A DNA stretch of 64,000 nt, from positions 2,170,001-2,234,000 of the forward strand of contig NZ_CP028811.1 in NCBI RefSeq assembly GCF_003055625.1. Direction: 5' to 3'. Below are positions 62,233 to 64,000 of the stretch, piece by piece. Positions within the stretch are counted from its first letter, which is position 1; every line of letters begins with the position of its first letter. The translations under genes and the position numbers were made by a program. Below the pieces are notes generated by a model. It made no database searches, was not told the DNA's origin, and saw nothing but the letters and a program-made list of their open reading frames with translations. Source of the stretch: Flavobacterium magnum. Lineage in GTDB: Bacteria > Bacteroidota > Bacteroidia > Flavobacteriales > Flavobacteriaceae.

Positions 62233-64000
62233 GCCTGGCTTCTTTTTCATATTCGTCAATGTGGTCAAATTCGGGATGGTGTTTGGGTGCGCGCGACCAC
62301 ATCATGTACATGGCCGGGATGACAAACAGCGTAAGCACGAGCGAAAATATCGTGCCGCCTACAATGACGACGCCCATCCCGATACGGCTGGTGGCGGCCG
62401 CACCGAGCGACAGCGCAATGGGCAATGCACCTAATGAAATGGCGAGGCTCGTCATCAGGATGGGCCTGAGGCGCGCCTCGGAGGCTTCAATGATTGCTTC
62501 GAATTTTGGCTTGCCCTGTTCGCGCAACTGATTTGCAAATTCTACGATGAGTATGCCGTTTTTGGTAACCAGCCCGATGAGCATCACCGTTCCGATCTGG
62601 CTGAAAATGTTCCAGGTCTGCCCAAAAAGCCAAAGCGAAAATAGCGCCCCTGCCACCGCCATCGGTACGGTAAGGATGATGATCAGCGGATCGATAAAAC
62701 TCTCAAATTGCGCCGCAAGGATCAGGAAGATCAGCAGTACCGCAAGGCCGAACGCTTTTGAGGTATTGGAACTGCTTTCCACGAAATCGCGGGACTCCCC
62801 ACCGAGGTCGGTCGTAAAGGTATCGTCAAGCACTTTCGCCTTGATCTCGTCCATAGCGGCAATCCCATCGCTGATGCTTTTTCCAGGAGACAAGCCAGCG
62901 GAAATTGTCGCCGATAAGTACCTGTTGTTGTGGTACAGTTGCGGCGGGCTGCTCTTTTCCTCGGTTTTGACGACATTGTCCAATTGAATCAGCTGCCCCT
63001 TATCGTTCTTGACGAACATTGACGTCAGGTCCAGGGGTGAGTCGCGGTCCTTTTCATCAAACTGCCCGATCACCTGATATTGTTTGCCGTTGCGCATGAA
63101 ATAACCGAAACGCTGCCCGCTCAAAGACAACTGCAGCGTTTGCGCGACATCGAGCACAGAAATACCCAGGCTTTCCGCTTTTTCCCTGTCAATGGTGACG
63201 TTTATTTCGGGCTTGTTGAACTTAAGATTGACGTCTACATTTGAAAAGGTGTCGTTTTGGCTTGCCAGATCCATAAACTGCGGTATTTTCTCACGTAGTT
63301 TCTCAAAATTAGGCGCCTGTATAATGTACTGGATTGGCATCCCGCCGCGACGGTTTACGGCGATGGTGGGCTGTTCTGAAATATTGGTCTTGGCCTCAGA
63401 ATATTTTTTGGTCCATTTGGTCAGGTCGTCTGCGATCTCTTTCTGGCTGCGCTCCCGTTCATCGGGCTCTTTAAGGGCAATCCGGATCCTGCCGCTGTTG
63501 ACCGACGAAGAACCGAAACCGGGAGATGTGATTACGAGGCTGACCTTCTTTTCAGGAATCGAATCGTTGATCAATTGTGTGAGTTCCTGCATAAACCGGT
63601 CGGTATAGTCGTAAGTGGCACCTTCAGGAGCCGTTACGTTGACACCGATGAAACTGCGGTCGTCGTAAGGTGCGGTTTCCTTTGGCAATATCTTAAAAAA
63701 CAGCACAATAATGCCGATGCAGAGGATGATAATCGGGAAGCTGAGCCATTTTCGTTTCATGAATTTCGTGAGCGAGCCCGCATACCCTTGGTTTAATTTG
63801 ACAAAATAAGGCTCGGTGAGATTGTAGAATTTCGATTTTTTCTGCTCGCCGCCCTTCATCAAATACGCATTCAGCATCGGAGTCAGCGTCAGCGAAACGA
63901 ATGCCGAAATCAACACTGCCGCGCCTATGACGACGCCAAATTCCCGGAACAGCCGCCCAACAAAGCCTTCAAGGAATATAATGGGCAGGAACACCGCGGC
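62222..64000 (-). CDS. efflux RND transporter permease, C-terminal part (5' end outside window)
   Basis: The frame is open to base 64000, so the N-terminal third or more is outside. About 592 residues are visible. They cover membrane helices 5-12 and a periplasmic porter loop (YDDRSFIGVNVTAPEGATYD, AESLGISVLDVAQTLQLSLS, LQLDNVVKTEEKSSPPQLYH). The late FVSLTLTPMLNAYL, LRPILMTSLAISLGALPIAL and VIVGGTIFSLVLTLFVIPAM are typical of AcrB/MexB HAE1 proteins. It moves drugs or hydrophobic compounds outward using the proton gradient. Confidence 0.93.
   Translation of the reverse strand, partial: AAVFLPIIFLEGFVGRLFREFGVVIGAAVLISAFVSLTLTPMLNAYLMKGGEQKKSKFYNLTEPYFVKLNQGYAGSLTKFMKRKWLSFPIIILCIGIIVLFFKILPKETAPYDDRSFIGVNVTAPEGATYDYTDRFMQELTQLINDSIPEKKVSLVITSPGFGSSSVNSGRIRIALKEPDERERSQKEIADDLTKWTKKYSEAKTNISEQPTIAVNRRGGMPIQYIIQAPNFEKLREKIPQFMDLASQNDTFSNVDVNLKFNKPEINVTIDREKAESLGISVLDVAQTLQLSLSGQRFGYFMRNGKQYQVIGQFDEKDRDSPLDLTSMFVKNDKGQLIQLDNVVKTEEKSSPPQLYHNNRYLSATISAGLSPGKSISDGIAAMDEIKAKVLDDTFTTDLGGESRDFVESSSNTSKAFGLAVLLIFLILAAQFESFIDPLIIILTVPMAVAGALFSLWLFGQTWNIFSQIGTVMLIGLVTKNGILIVEFANQLREQGKPKFEAIIEASEARLRPILMTSLAISLGALPIALSLGAAATSRIGMGVVIVGGTIFSLVLTLFVIPAMYMMWSRAPKHHPEFDHIDEYEKEARHEK

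Overview
This window is a chromosomal segment of a Bacteroidota, almost certainly Flavobacteriaceae (Flavobacterium or a near relative with fairly high GC). The evidence is type IX secretion sorting tails (YPNP...G-Y-x-K) on two secreted proteins, Bacteroidota-type promoters (TAnnTTTG at -7) before many genes, Bacteroidota domain families (DUF4919, DUF3276/PUR, DUF1573, DUF4861), a monomeric NADP isocitrate dehydrogenase, and a cyclophilin-FKBP fusion. I see no rRNA, tRNA, CRISPR array, transposase or phage gene.

Layout. 1-2.7 kb is accessory-looking: the end of an AT-rich retropepsin-like gene, a 21-bp tandem array, a GC-rich gene of unknown function, and a palindrome-rich non-coding stretch. 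2.7-7.2 kb is a tight run: T9SS subtilisin, nitronate monooxygenase, PafA-like phosphatase and an NTF2-like protein. 7.2-14.5 kb holds lysA, paired lipoproteins, sucC and several small secreted or cytosolic proteins. 14.7-19.4 kb holds a T9SS LamG protein, a LytTR regulator with a TPR histidine kinase, and a TerB-like protein. 19.5-27.6 kb is housekeeping: uvrB, Nudix hydrolase, thiamine pyrophosphokinase, icd, rplS, trmD. 27.7-31.4 kb is a compact AT-richer operon of four poorly characterised envelope genes, including an Lnt-like nitrilase-fold enzyme and an HExxH protein.

31.6-47.6 kb carries the dual immunophilin, a haem c lipoprotein, glgA-glgC, csaA-like, a PUR protein, an MsbA-like ABC exporter, a leucine-type dehydrogenase, nusB-DUF1573-yajC, pepT, pyrD, SatD-DUF3307, HMG-CoA lyase and an MBL-fold hydrolase. 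47.7-64 kb carries guaB, a Kef-type antiporter, purB, a cysteine-free sirtuin, trmH, a CarboxypepD_reg protein, a DEAD-box helicase, rdgB, a DUF4861 protein, a GNAT enzyme, a bestrophin, and a TolC-RND efflux pair that runs off the right edge.

Most genes are core metabolism. The parts that most merit a second look are the 27.7-31.4 kb operon, an imperfect-palindrome repeat family found in at least three and probably four intergenic gaps, the 21-bp array, and a duplicated 20-bp operator-like motif upstream of satD. All gene functions come from recognising motifs by eye; no database search was run.
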